The position numbers and the translations under genes are program-made. Source: Bromus sterilis (taxonomy: Eukaryota; Streptophyta; Magnoliopsida; Poales; Poaceae). From it: a stretch of DNA of 64,000 nucleotides. Positions 34,227 to 47,000 of this stretch are shown piece by piece. Location: NCBI GenBank assembly GCA_950022295.1, contig OX465598.1:170022001-170086000 (forward strand), written 5' to 3'. Under the pieces are notes generated by a model. It saw only the letters and a list, made by a program, of their open reading frames with translations. It was not told the origin of the DNA and searched no databases. Position 1 is the first letter of the stretch. Each line of letters starts with the position of its first letter.

Positions 34227-37163
34227 ATTCCCAAGCCTTTTTGCGCTCGGGCGTGGGGCTGACAGGGGTGGCCTACTCGGCAGTGGTTGGTGCCACTGTG
34301 GTGTAAAGAGGGGCTGAGCCCAGTGGCTAGCGCTCGTGTGGAGGTGGGCTGGCCCAGCAAGTGAGCCAGACCCAGCCGAAGGCAGCCCATAGAGGGTTTT
34401 CTCCTCATTTTTTTCCACAAACCACTTTTCCTATTTTTTTTATCTCAAAATTCAGAAAACTTGTGTCTTTTGCATCCTTGCTCAAATGCCCACATGTTGC
34501 ACATGAGTTTTGGGTAGAGAAATCCGAGGTTTAAGATGGTGCCATCCATTTTGTGTTTTGGGCAAATACAAAGGGAAACGTGATGCCTTTTCACTTGTGC
34601 CGCCGTTTTTTTTTCTTTTCTTTATTTTTCAATCTTGAGCTCAAGTCAAATCTTTTCACTCCTGTTTGAGCCCCTTTTCAAAATGCTTCATGCATTATAT
34701 CAATTTGGGGTAGCTCAATTCAGTGAGCATCATGGTGAAGTCCATTTTGCATGATTGAGCCTTAAAATGTTGAGGTGTTGGCAATTTTCATCAAGGCCCT
34801 TCGGTTCTTCTGAAATTTGCAAACTGTGTTTGCTTTTTCGACTTGAGTCATGTCGTATATCAAATTGGGGTAGAGAAATCTACTGATCAATATGGTCACC
34901 TCAGCTTTTATGTTTGAGCTACGTAAAAATTGGAACAATGTGGAGAGGAGTTGCACCCACATGTGACCTTGTCTTGTATGATTTTCTCCCCTTGTCATCC
35001 TTTGATCTTGTTTGGGTCCGACAAGTTGGCACAACCATGCATCCTTTCAATGCTCCATCTTGCCACATGATCAACCACATCTTTCACCCCATGTGGCCTT
35101 CCTTTGGTACTCCCTTGGTGTCAATTTCACCGACACATTTCTCCGTCTCCGGAATCGATAATTATTTGACGATGTTTATTATTGTTAATTGTTGCTATTT
35201 TTTAATGCCATGCCATGTTGTCATGTTAATTACACCAAAATTAAGGCTATGACCAAAGACATAAAAATAATAAGAAATTGCATATGAAGTTGTTGACGTG
35301 TCGTGAACACCTCCATTTAAATTTGACTAGCTAGGGTCACACCATGCCTATTAAACTTGATTATCTCATCCATGCTTGAGCATTGTTGGTCTCGATGTTT
35401 ACTTGTGTGTTTTCCCTTCCCGGTACTTTACGTTAGCACCTGAGGCTTCCGTGGAGACTTACGTGGTGGTTTCCGACACCGAGCCCGAGGACCCTGCTAC
35501 GTCTGCTCCATCGACCGATTACCCAGGCAAGGGGAAGATTTATACCATTACTTTATAACTCTCTGCCTACCTTCCTAGCTTTAGTCTAGAACGTTGTTTT
35601 GATCCTATCCACCTTGCTTATGCCACACTCAAAAACCAAACAGCCATGATCCCCGCATCCCAGCAAAACCTTGTCTTGCTAAGTTATCGCTGCTCAGCCA
35701 GTGCTTAGTATGATTAGGAAAACTTGCTGCTTACCCTATGCTATGGTTGGAATATCATGTTATTAAAGAAGTTGGTTGATATTTATTATTATGATGTTAA
35801 TTATACTTGACGAAAGATGGGAGACCGGGTTGTTCCCGTCTGGTGTTTTGTTCCATTTGAGTCACCTAGGTCCCGAGTTCCGGGTATTGTGTTTCTTGAC
35901 GAGTGTGCCTAATCGTGTGTGGGGTTCTATGGGGCCCCCTTGTCTTACCTACCTAGCTCCGTACAATTCTAGTGGTGGCCCGAGCTGATTTACATTTGCA
36001 ACATGTGTGTGCTGGTGGTACCCTAGTTGTTTACAAACCACCCCGGGCCAGCAGGACATGTTCCTTGGCTGGCCCAACTTGACTGGCTGAGCACCCGGTT
36101 TCATATGAGAATTTAACCAGCTATCCAAACCCGAGTCATACGGTAGAGACCGATTCGAGAGCGTGGCCAGCTTTTGAGTTGGGTGTCGACTCACAGGGGG
36201 CCAACCGTAGTTGTGTGTTGTTAGTTAGAGGGACTCTGACGTTCCGGAGTTTCAGGCGCTTACCTAGCCAAGTGTAAATCGGGCGTACATGCGAAGCAAA
36301 TGATGGGCAGTTGGTACACCCCTGCAGGGTGAAATCTTTTCGAAAAGCCGTGTCCGCAGTTATGGACGACTTGAGACCTACTCCTTGTTCATAGAATAAC
36401 ATCAAATTGGATCATAATTAAAACTTGCCCACCGTGTGAGTGCCTTGGATGCTTTTCTTCGTCCAGGGGGACCGAGAGAAGATCAAGATTGTGTTATGTT
36501 TGCCGTAAGTAGGTTAATAGCAGACTTACGACTGGATGTCACGTGCATTCTTGGATCTTACCTCTACTCTGATAGAACGATAGCCACCATATATGCTAGT
36601 GCGGCTGCAACCTTTACTTTTACCTTGTCTTACTGTAGGGAGTTAGTTATCCGGTAATGATATAATCTCACCCCTGTTTTTCCTTTTTGTTCTTTTACTG
36701 TTTTTCCTGTTCGGCCGCTGCAGTTGACTACTACCTCGACCCGAGAACTGGACGATACTTCGTGGAGGTGCCCCCGGAGGAAGACGATGAGAATGACTTC
36801 GCGCAGTAGATCCTATAGTTGGGTTCCGACGATCCGTGGGTGGACTTGCTTATCTGTAGCCCTCTCTAGGTTCATTTGGATTTTGACCGTACTCGGTTGT
36901 GATTGTATTCCGCTTGTTGCATGATGTACTGTTGGGTCTATAGACCTCCGAGATGATGTAATAACACCAGCGACGATGTATGCCCTGGACTCTATATATT
37001 TATGTCTTAGTATAAAGTTCATTGTTCTTATATCTGTTGTCGAGAATCCTGCAGTGACACGAGTGCGAGTGTCGTGAGTCTGTGGCCTTTTATGCGCTAC
37101 TAACTTGAGCGGGACGCGAAAGCGACTAACTTGAGTTAGCACCGCATCGGGGGCCTTACAACT

Positions 37164-37175
37164 TGGTATCAGAGC
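37164..37175 (+). other. Primer binding site of element P, tRNA-iMet type
   Basis: TGGTATCAGAGC, three bases after the 5' LTR, is the standard complement of the plant initiator tRNA-Met 3' end. The same is found at 48390 in element K. Confidence 0.9.
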
Positions 37176-37852
37176 AGGACTGACTGTAGGACCCCTTACT
37201 GGCCGAAGTTGAGTCTAGAAACTATTTTGTTGTTACTAAGGAAAAATCAGAGAGTAGGAACTCTTTCTTTTTCTTCTTACCCCACCCTCCCATCCCTTTT
37301 TCCGTGAGGAAGTGAAACGCTGTTTTTTTTCTCTGCAACTTATCCCCTTTCAAAACAAATCTAGGTTCTCGTTTACATGAGGCTCCGTTTCCTCTATAAT
37401 TTTTTGCTAGCGACGAGAAGAGTTGGCGTACGTTGAGAACACTGAGCCGCCACTTGGGGTTGACAGCTCCACCTCGCTTACGGCGTACCTCAGGTAAAAA
37501 TCCTATACAGGGATGGTTGGCATCCTCTGGATGTGGTTCCTCCCCCTATAGGAGACCGCTTCGGCGGGCCGCTTAGGGCAGATGTCTCAACGTTCAGGTC
37601 TTCAACCACTCGTATATATTGTTGTGTGCTTGCTAGCAGATTATTATCTTGGATTCAGATGATCTCGGTTTGGGGATTCAAGTAGCACCTAGCTTTCAAC
37701 TTTCCGTGTTAACCTTGGTGGATTTTCAGCCTTTGACTTCCTCATACCTCGTGAGGAAGCTTTGTTGTCAATATTGCTTTATCTTCTGGTTTTGTCAATG
37801 TTTCTACCATATTCTCATAAGTCTTCCTGTATACAGGATACCAAGAGCGAAC

Positions 37853-40800
37853 ATGCCGCCGCCAGAGAACCCTCTCCTTGGGGAGGCTGTGACCGCAGTG
37901 GCTCAGGGCACAGCTACGATCTTACAGATGCTGCAGAACCAGACTGCCCAGAGGAGTGATCGAACACAGTACACCACTCTGCAGCAGTTCCTTGCTATCA
38001 ACCCCCCCAGGTTCTCCGAGGCTCGAGACCCGCTGGAAGCGGATGATTGGATCGCAGAAATCAAGAAGCACTTCAATGCAAACACCGTCAGACCAGTCGA
38101 TTACGTCACCTTCGCCTCCTTCCAGCTTCAGGGTGCAGCAGCCAGCTGGTACGATACCTACAAGGCCAACAAGGGCGATGCTATCATCACGTGGGAAGAC
38201 TTCGTCGCAGACCTCAGAGCAGCACATATTCCGAGTGGCTTGATGAATAGGAAGCAAGAGGAGTTATTGGCTCTGATTCAGGATGACAGGTCAGTTCAGG
38301 AGTACAACCTGGCCTTCGTCAGGCTCGCCAGGTACGCTCCGGAGGAAGTCAGCACAGAGGCCAAGCGGATTGCCAGATTCCGTGGGGGTCTCAGCACAGA
38401 GATCAAGTACGCACTCACCCAGTGCAACCCCACGTTGTTCTCGCAGTTCGTGGATTAGGCTATCCGCCAGGAGTCGGCCAGAGCAGGGTGGGATGCAGAC
38501 AGGAAGCGCCAGAGAGAGCACAGCTCCGCAGTGATGGTCCACAAGAAGGCAAAGACTTGGGTTACAGAGGCACCACCGCAGAGGAAGCAGTTGCAGCAGA
38601 GGGTGGCAGTTTTCCGCACTTTTGTCCGCCCTCCCGTCCCAGTTCAGCAGGGGCCTCGCTCTACACCACCACACGCGAGGCCAACCAGGCCGCAGCAGCA
38701 GCCCAGGCCAGGCGTGATCTGCTACAAGTGCAGGGAGCCGGGGCACACTTCTCCCAACTGCACCGACCCGCGCTTTGCTCGGCTCCCACCGCCTCCACCT
38801 CGCTCTACTCCGAGAACTGCGGTCGTGAAGGCACAGCGACATGCAGTTCGAGTGAACAATATGATGCTCACAGATGCTCAGCAGTATTCAGAGATCGTGA
38901 TTGGTAGGTTACTTGTGTGTTCAGTTCCAGCGACTGTTTTGTTCGATTCCGGAGCTTCCCATTCCTTCATGTCCAATGACTTTGCTAAGTCCCTTGATCT
39001 TCCAAGAGAGAGGTTGCCTACACCTCTAGCAATTGCTTCTCCAGGATCGAGGATGCAGTCCTCAGGCAGTATCCCAGATGTGGAGATTTGTATCCAGGGT
39101 GTTATCTTTTCTTCGTCCCTGGTTGTCTTGCCTCGTTCCGACATTGATGTCATTCTGGGTATGGATTGGCTTGACAAGTACAAGGCCAAGAGTGATTGTC
39201 CGGACAGATCCGTGAAGTTGACACATGATTCAGGCGCAGAAGTCTTGTACACTTGTGTCTCAATGGCAGGAGCACCACAGTTGTACACCTTGAACGCAGG
39301 AGTTGCACCTTTGCTCGAAGAATTCAAGGTTGTCTGTGAGTTCCAAGACGTCTTTCCAGAGGAGTTTCCAGGAATTCCCCCAGTTCGAGCTATTGAGTTC
39401 GTTATTGAGCTAGAGCCTGGTACCCAGCCGATTTCTTGGCATCCGTACAAGATGTGTTCGAAGGAGTTGATTGAGCTCAAGAAGCAGTTGACAGAGTTGG
39501 AGGCAGGCGGTTTTATCCGCGCGAGCACTTCCCCTTGGGGTGCACCAGCTTTGTTTGTCCAGAAGAAGGATGGGACTAGCCGCTTGGTCCAGGACTATCG
39601 CGGTATCAACAACAAGACCATCAAGAACAAATACCCTCTACCCCGCATCAATGATCTGTTCGAACAGTTGAATGGGGCAAAGGTGTTTTCCAAGCTTGAC
39701 TTGAGGATGGGGTATCACCAAATCCGTGTTCGTGAAGAGGACATTTCCAAGACCGCGTTCAGCACACATTATGGGCTATATGATTTCACAGTCATGACTT
39801 TCGGGTTCTCAAACGCCCCTCCAACATTCATGAGAGCCATGACCTATTTGTTCCAAGAATGGCTTGATGTGTTTGTGATCCTTTACCTCGACAACATTCT
39901 TGTCTATTCCAAGTCAGAGGCTGAACATGAGGAACATCTGCGCCTAGTGCTGCAGAAGCTGAGAGAGCACCGGTACTACGCCAAGTTCTCCAATTGTGAT
40001 TTTTGACTAGACAAGGTCAATTTTCTGCGCCATGTTATTTCCGAGGAGGGAATCGCGGTTGATCTAGAGCGAGTCCGCACTATTCAAGAGTGGTCTCCGC
40101 CGAAGAATGTGAAGCAGCTAAGGAGTTTTCTCGGCCTCGCCAGTTATTGCAGGAGGTTTGTGCAGAATTTCTCCAAAATAGCGAAGCCAATTGTTGTGCA
40201 AAGGGAAACGGTACACTTGGTCACCAGCTTAGCAGTCAGCCTTCGAGGAGTTGAAAGAGAAGTTGACCACAACTCCAATTCTCACGCCGCCAGATGAGTC
40301 ACATCCTTTTCAGGTGTTTTGTGATGCCTCCTTGCAAGGTCTGGGCGGAGTTTTGATTCAAGGCAGGAATATTGTGGCTTATACCTCACGGCAATTGAAG
40401 ACGAGTGAGAGGAATTATCCCACGCACGACTTGGAGCTTGCAGCAGTTGTGCACGCTTTGATCACTTGGCGACACCTCCTCTTAGGGAGGAAGGTGGATG
40501 TGTTCACCGACCACAAGAGTCTAAAGTACTTGTTCACTCAGCCAAATCTGAACTTGAGGCAAAGAAGATGGCTTGAAACCATTACTGAGTACACAGTTGA
40601 TATTCAGTACACGCCTGGGAAGGCGAATGTCATAGCCGATGCGCTGAGCCGCAAGGGCGATTGCAATAATATCCAGGTGCAGAAGATCCACCCTGATTTG
40701 TGTGAGTCCTTTCGAAGGCTCAATCTCGAGCTAGTTCCAGCAGGCTACCTTGCCAACCTTGTGGTAGAGCCCACTATCCATGAGAAGATCCGTGAAGTTC

Positions 40801-42211
40801 AATCTGGAGTGCAATGATACAAAAGATCAAACAGGGTATTTCCTCCTCAGTTCCAAAGTACGGTTGCTTTTCAGTGCATAATGACAACACCGTGTTGTTC
40901 GAAGAGCGAGTTGTTGTTCCCAAGGAGGGAGATCTCAGAGAGGTCATCATGAAGGAAGCCCATGATTCCAAGTTGTCGATTCACCCTGGCAGTAAAAAGA
41001 TGTATCAAGATCTCAAGCAAAGCTTTTGGTGGACTCGTATGAAGCGGGATGTTGCCCGTTATGTGTCTCAGTGTGATGTGTGCAGGAGAGTGAAGGCACA
41101 ACACCAGAAGCCTGCAGGGTTGCTTCAGCCACTTGAGATTCCGGAGTGGAAATGGGATCACATAGAGATGGATTTCATCACAGGCTTCCCCTTGTCGCAG
41201 AAGAAGAACAATGCCATCTTTGTTGTCCTTGACAATCTTTCCAAAGTTGCCCACTTCTTTCCAGTGAAGGACTCCATTTCGGCAGCTCAGTTGGCGGATT
41301 TGTACACCGCAAGAGTTGTATCTTTTCATGGCATTCCCATGAAGATCAGTTCCGATAGAGGCAGCCTTTTCACCTCTAAGTTCTGGCAGGCCTTTCAAAA
41401 GGCAATTGGTACGACAGTGTTGTTCAGTAACACTTATCACCCTCAGACAAGTGGGCAAGTCGAGCGCGTGAACCAAATCCTCCAGGACATGCTTCGATCA
41501 TGTGTCATATCTTTTGGCATGAAGTGGGAAGAGTGCTTGCCGTATGCTGAGTTCTCTTACAACAACAACTATCAGGAAAGTCTCCAGGCAGCACCTTTTG
41601 AAGTCTTGTATGGCCGCAAGTGCAGGACACCTTTGAACTGGTCTGAAACAGGCGAGAGGCAGTTGTTCGGTCCAGATGTGATCCAAGAGGCAGAGGACGG
41701 AGTGAAGATTGTCCGAGAGCACCTAAAGGCAGCACAGTCTAGGAAGAAGGCCTATTATGACAAAAGGCACCGTGGTGTAGTGTTTCAGGTTGGTGATTGG
41801 GCGTACCTGAGAGTGTCTCCATTGAGGGTAACTCACCGCTTTGGAATCAAAGGAAATCTCGCTCCAAGATTTGTTTGACCTTTCCGCATCCCTGAGACTA
41901 GAGGACCTCTTGCCTTCCGGCTCGAGCTTCCAGAGAGTCTGTCCATGGTGCATGACGTGTTCCATGTGTCCCAGCTAAAGCAGTGCTTCAAGCAGCCAGA
42001 GCAGGCCGTTGACTTGGGCGAGATCCAGCTGAGTGTGGACCTTTCCTACTCAGAACGTCTAGTCCATGTTCTTGAGACGTCCGAGCGCAAGACTCGCAAC
42101 AAGACCGTCAAGTTCATGAAGGTTCATTGGGCACATCATTCGGAGAAGGAAGCAACATGGGAGCGTGAAGATCATCTCCGTTCCGAGTATCCAGAGTTGT
42201 TTCAGGCTTAG
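37853..42211 (+). pseudogene. gag-pol: Gag-pol polyprotein of element P, broken
   Basis: The ATG at 37853 starts MPPPENPLLGEAV. Domains in order: Gag capsid (about 38045-38450); CCHC zinc knuckle CYKCREPGHTSPNC (38719-38762); protease with LFDSGASHSF (about 38940); reverse transcriptase from LVQDYRGI (39590) through KLDLRMGYHQIRV to YLDN (39884-39895); RNase H with FCDAS, LELAAVVHAL, FTDHKSLKYL and IADALSR (40315-40655); integrase with a zinc-binding H/C segment (CDVC) and DDE core (MDF, SDRG, SGQVERVNQ; to about 41500); and a chromodomain-like C-terminus (KVHWAHHSEKEATWE, near 42120). Gag and pol share one frame, as in Tekay. Breaks: TAG at 38456, TGA at 40004 (usual Trp), frame change near 40200, return near 40815, TGA at 41876 in the GPY/F motif. 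The second catalytic Asp of RT is Asn. It cannot make a working enzyme set. Confidence 0.95.
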
Positions 42212-42231
42212 ATCTCGGGACGAGATCCTCT

Positions 42232-42247
42232 GTTGGTGGGGGAGAGC
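42232..42247 (+). other. Polypurine tract of element P
   Basis: TTGGTGGGGGAGAGC lies just before the 3' LTR start at 42248. In element K the matching place reads TTGGTGGTGTTGTAT, a degraded tract. Confidence 0.8.
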
Positions 42248-43654
42248 TGTAACAGCCCAAGAGTGGCATTCCTCTGTTCACCATGTATTTTTACCTTTCC
42301 CTCTTTTGGGTGTTCAAGTTGTGATCATGTAAGGTGTGACTTTTCATGTGGTCATGGTGGTGATGAAGAAGTTGAGCCCACTTGTCTTTTCGTTTTGTAT
42401 GAATTGATCAAATGCCAAAAGAATGGAATTGGGTTCTGTTGCAAATGCATGTTTGACCATTTGAACTCCAAACTTTGCCAAGCCAATACTTTGGAGTTTA
42501 GGGAATTTTCATGATTTTATAACTATTTTTCACCCTCTGAAAAATAGGAAGGCAAAAGGGAAAACATTTGAATTCAAATTCAAAAGGTTCAAATTCCACT
42601 CGCTCCAAAAATGGTCAAACCATTTTTATAAAATCAGGAATATTCCAGGAAGAACTTTGGTGCTGAAGTTTTGTTTTTATATCTCCCTTTTTCTCTTTGT
42701 AAAAGTCCTAGGGCTTTTCTGGATTTTTATTTGGAAAAGGGTTGTCTCGTTTTTTTTCTTTTCTCCAGAGGAACCTGCTGGCCAGGCCCGGCCCAGCAGA
42801 CCTATTCCCTCTCCTTCCCGTGCCCCCAGCCCAGGCCACGGTGAAGGGGTACGCTCCCCTCTTCTTCCTCCTTTCCAGCGTGGAGCTCCACATTTTCCCC
42901 CTCCTCTCTCACAGCCGATGCCACGTCGAGGGCATGGAGCCCTGAGGGCAGTGGCAGCCGCCCCCTCCTTTTAAGCGTGTCCAGGGCTCCCCCAAGGAAC
43001 CCTAGGTTCATTCCCCTCCACATTTTTCTCTGCTGCCAACTCTTTTCTTCCCCTCCAAGCCTCCCTGTTTCCCATGGCCACCGGCAACTAGACCCCAATT
43101 TGGACGTCGTCTCTCCGCGTATCCGACTAGAATCTTGCAAGGGAGTTCATCGTCGGCGTCCGCGTCTTCGCCGACCTGCAGCCGTGTCGTAGGAACCAAG
43201 GAGCAGGTCGACGCCTCCTTCCTCTTTCGCGGGTCATCTCCGTCACCGGTGTCGGTTCCATCGTCTCCTTCACCTGCGGCGTGATCAGGGACGTCCACGA
43301 ACACCTCTAGGTGAGCAACGCGAAGCCTTTCCCTCCTCCCTAGCGCCATAGAAGCAAGTCATCGCCGTGACAGCCCCGGTCTCTTTTGTTCTGAACCTGC
43401 AAATTGTGCGCCGCTGTGTCGTTTCCGGAAAGTAAGGCATCGTCTTGGCATTGCTGCGGACATGATCCGGGCACCCGAGTGATCTTGGAGCTTCTCTCTC
43501 ACATTTTCGCAACGCCAGCGAGCCCTCGGTGGCCTGTACGAGAGAAGATCGTCGCCGCAATAGTCTCGGTTTGTGCCTCTGAACTTGATGTGGTTCCACC
43601 GCCGCCGCATCTTCCCGGAGAGCTCGCGCCGCCATCGTGGAAGCACCGGGGAGG

Positions 43655-43852
43655 GCCTGGGCAAAAATGGTTCCGCCGATGTCCCATCTGCTCGCGTCAC
43701 CTCCCGGTTAGGTCACTAGTGCAGCAGGGTCGTCGCAGTCGTCGCCGGCGTTTGCCTGGGAAAAAATGGTTCCGCCGATGTCCCATCTGCTCGCGGCACC
43801 TCCCGGTTAGGTCACTAGTGCAGCAGGGTCGTCGCAGTCGTCGCCGGCATTT
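43655..43852. repeat. 99 bp tandem duplication unique to P 3' LTR
   Basis: Two units start with GCCTGGG at 43655 and 43754 and share ATGGTTCCGCCGATGTCCCA and the following 70 bases. P's 5' LTR has one unit, so this arose after insertion. Confidence 0.9.
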
Positions 43853-43973
43853 GCTCCGCCGCTGCCACTGCGTCTTGTTCAGTTTCGTCAGCAAAGCTCT
43901 GTGTTTTCTTCAGTTATCCCACGGAACACAGGTTATTTGACTTGCGTCCGCTGTCGTAACGTGACCTCCCTAG

Positions 43974-44028
43974 TAGCTCAGCTGGTTGGTCCGCTGGGTC
44001 TCGACCATGAGGTCCTAAGTTCGATTCC
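43974..44028 (+). other. tRNA-like segment (A and B boxes) in P 3' LTR
   Basis: TAGCTCAGCTGG matches the A box (TRGCNNAGYNGG) exactly, and AGTTCGATTCC at 44018 is close to the B box GGTTCGANTCC (its first base is A). Stem pairing is poor, so this is a Pol III promoter-like relic or SINE head rather than a tRNA gene. Presence in both LTRs shows it was in the LTR before the last transposition. Confidence 0.6.
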
Positions 44029-47000
44029 CCCCATGGATATTATTCCCAAGCCTTTTTGCGCTCGGGCGTCGGGCTGACAGGGGTGGCCTACTCGGCAGTG
44101 GCTGGTGCCACTGTGGTGTAGAGAGGGGCTGAGCCCAGTGGCTGGCGCTCGTGTGGAGGTGGGCTGGCCCAGCAAGTGAGCCAGACTAAGCCGAAGGCAG
44201 CCCAGAGAGGGTTTTCTCCTCATTTTTTTTCCTAATCCCCTTTTCCTATTTTGTTTTATCTCAAAATTCAGAATACTTGTGTCTTTTGCATGCTTGCTCA
44301 AATGCCCACATGTTGTACATGATTTTTGGGCAGAGAAATCCGAGGTTTAAGATGGTGCCATCCATTTTTTGTTTTGGGAAAATTCAAAGGGAAACGTGAT
44401 GCCTTTTCACTTGTGCCGCCGTTTTCTTTTCTTTTCTTTCTTTTACAATCTCGAGCTCATGTCAAATCTTTTCACTCCTGTTTGAGCCCCTGTTGAAAAT
44501 GCTTCATGCATTATATCAATATGGGGTAGCTCAATTCAGTGAGCACCATGGTGAAGTCCATTTTGCATGATTGAGCCGTAAAATGTTCAGGTGTTGGAAA
44601 TTTTCATCAAGGCCCTTTGGTTCTTCTGAAATTTGCAAACTATGTTTGCTTTTTCGACTTGAGTCATGTCGTATATCAAATTGGGGTAGAGAAATCTACT
44701 GATCAACATGGTCACCTCAGCTTTTATGTTTGAGCTACGTAAAAATTGGAACAATGTGGAGAGGAGTTGCACCGACATGTGACCTTGTCTTGTATGATTT
44801 TCTCCCCTTGTCATCCTTTGATCTTGTTTGGGTCCCACAAGTTGGCACACCCATGCATCCTTTCAATGCTCCATCTTGCCACATGATCAACCACATCTTG
44901 CACCCCATGTGGCCTTCCTTTGATACTCCCTTGGTGTCAATTTCACCGACACATTTCTCTGTCTCCGGAATCGATAATTATTTCACGATGTTTATTATTG
45001 TTAAGTTGGTGCTATTTTTTAATGCCATGCCATGTTGTCATGTTACTTACACCAAAATTAAGGCTATGACCAAAGCCATCAAAATAATAAGTAATTGCAT
45101 ACGAAGTTGTTGACGTGTCGTCAACACATCCATTTAAATTTGACTAGCTAGGGTCACACCATGCCTATTAAACTTGATTATCTCATCCATGCTTGAGCAT
45201 TGTTGGTCTCGATGTTTACTTGTGTGTTGTCCCTTGTCGGTACTTTACGTTAGCACCTGAGGCCGCCGAGGAGACTTATGTGGAGGTTTCCGACACTGAG
45301 CACGAGGACCCTGCTACGTCTGCTCCGTCGACTGATTACCCAGGCAAGGGGAAGATTTATACCATTACTTCATAACTCTCTGCCTATCTGCCTAGCTGTA
45401 GTCTAGAACTTTGTTTTGATCCTATCCACCTTGCTTATGCCACACTCAAAAACCAAACAGCCATGATCTCCACATCCCAGCAAAACCTTGTATTGCTAAG
45501 TTATCGCTGCTCAGCCATTGCTTAGTATGATTAGGAAAACTTCCTACTTACCCTATGCTATGGTTGGAATATCATGTTATTAAAGAAGTTGGTTGATATT
45601 TATTATTATGATGTTAATTATACTTGAAGAAAGATGGGAGACCGGGTTGTTCCCGCCTGGTGTTTTGTTCCATTTGAGTCACCTAGGTCCCGAGTTCCGG
45701 GTATTGTGTCTCTTGACGAGCGTGCCTAATCTTGTGTGGGGTTCTATGGGGCCCTCTTGTCTTACCTACCTAGCTTCGTACAATTCTAGTGGTGGACCGA
45801 GCTGATTTACATTTGCAACGTGTGTGTGCTGGTGGTACCCCAGTTGTTTACAAACCACCCCGGGCCAGGAGGACATGTTCATTGGCTGGCCCAACTTGAC
45901 TGGCTGAGGACCCGGTCTCATATGAGAATTTAACCAGCTATCAAAACCCTAGTCGTACGGTAGAGACCGATTCGAGAGCGTGGAGAGCTTTTGAGTTGGG
46001 TGTCGACTCACCGGGGGCCGACCGGAGTGCGTTGTTAGTTAGAGGGACTCTGACATTTTGGAGTTTCAGGCGCTTACCTAGCCAAGTGGAAATCGGGCGT
46101 ACATGCGAACCCTATGAACGGAAGTTGGTACACCCCTGCAGGGTTAAATATTTTCGAAAAGCTATGTCCGCGGTTATGGACGACTTGAGACCTACTCCTT
46201 GTTCATAGAATAACATCAAATTGGATCATAATTAAAACTTGCCTACCGTGTGACTTCCTTGGATGCTTTTATTCGTCCAGGGGGACCGAGAGAAGATCAA
46301 GGTTGTGTTATGTTTGCCGTAAGTAGGTGAATAGCATACTTACAACACGATGTCACGTGCATTCTTGGATCTTACCTCTACTCTGATAGAACAATAGCCA
46401 CCATATATGCTAGTGCGGCTGCAACCTTTACTTTTACCTTGTCTTACCGTAGGGAGTTAGTTATCCTGTAATTATATAATCTCACCCCTGTTTTCCTTTT
46501 GTGCTTTTACTGTTTTTCCTGATCGGCCGCTGCAGTTGACTACTACCTCGACCCGAGCACTGGACGATACTTCGTGGAGGTGCCCCCGGAGGACGACGAT
46601 GAGAATGACTTCGCGTAGTAGATCCTATAGTTGGGTTCCGACGATCCGTGGGTGGACTTGCTTATCTATAGCCCTCTCTAGGGTCATTTGGATTTTGACC
46701 GTACTCGGTCGTGATTGTATTCTGCTTGTTGCATGATGTACTGTTGGGTCTATAGACTTCCGAGATGATGTAATAACACCAGCGGCGATGTATACCCTGG
46801 ACTCTATATATTTATGTCTTAGTATAAAGTTCATTGTTCTTATATCTGTTGTCAAGAATACGGCAGCGAAACGAGTGCGAGTGTCGTGAGTCGGTGGCCT
46901 TTTATGCGCTACTAACTTGAGAGGGACGTGAAAGCTACTAACTTGAGTTAGCACCGCATCGGGGGCCTTACACGGCCTGCCCCAACGCGTGGCCCAGCAG

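Larger units (their letters stand above)
31815..37160 (+). mobile_element. Element P, 5' LTR (5346 bp)
   Basis: It begins TGTAACAGCCCAAGAGTGG and ends CATCGGGGGCCTTACA, immediately followed by the primer site. It is about 620 bp longer than the 3' LTR, chiefly because of TIR element Q. It contains the tRNA-like segment (33423-33477) and the conserved block (36306-36380). The exon-like GC-rich stretch 32340-33390 gives spurious frames on both strands. Confidence 0.95.
31815..46972 (+). mobile_element. Element P, full-length Tekay/Del chromovirus-type LTR retrotransposon
   Basis: CGGCC lies on both sides (31810-31814 and 46973-46977), and K's 5' LTR reads through when P is removed, so the ends are exact. 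P has two long LTRs, an iMet primer site, gag-pol with a C-terminal chromodomain-like segment, and a polypurine tract. The order protease-RT-RNase H-integrase is that of Ty3/gypsy. At 15.2 kb it is the most complete element in the window. LTR differences by eye are a few per 100 bases plus three large indels, so it is younger than element A but not recent. Confidence 0.95.
42248..46972 (+). mobile_element. Element P, 3' LTR (4725 bp)
   Basis: It begins TGTAACAGCCCAAGAGTGG and ends CATCGGGGGCCTTACA. It lacks element Q, has about 20 extra bases near 42283-42307, and has a 99 bp tandem duplication. The conserved block is at 46121-46198. Confidence 0.95.

Noticed and set aside
38291..39528. 183- and 216-codon minus-strand frames
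   Set aside because: Antisense shadows of gag-pol in element P.
43404..43940. 178-codon frame with an internal peptide repeat
   Set aside because: The peptide repeat is simply the 99 bp DNA duplication in P's 3' LTR; the 5' LTR does not keep the frame.
43960..44040. Functional tRNA gene
   Set aside because: A and B boxes are present, but the acceptor and T stems do not pair; called tRNA-like only.
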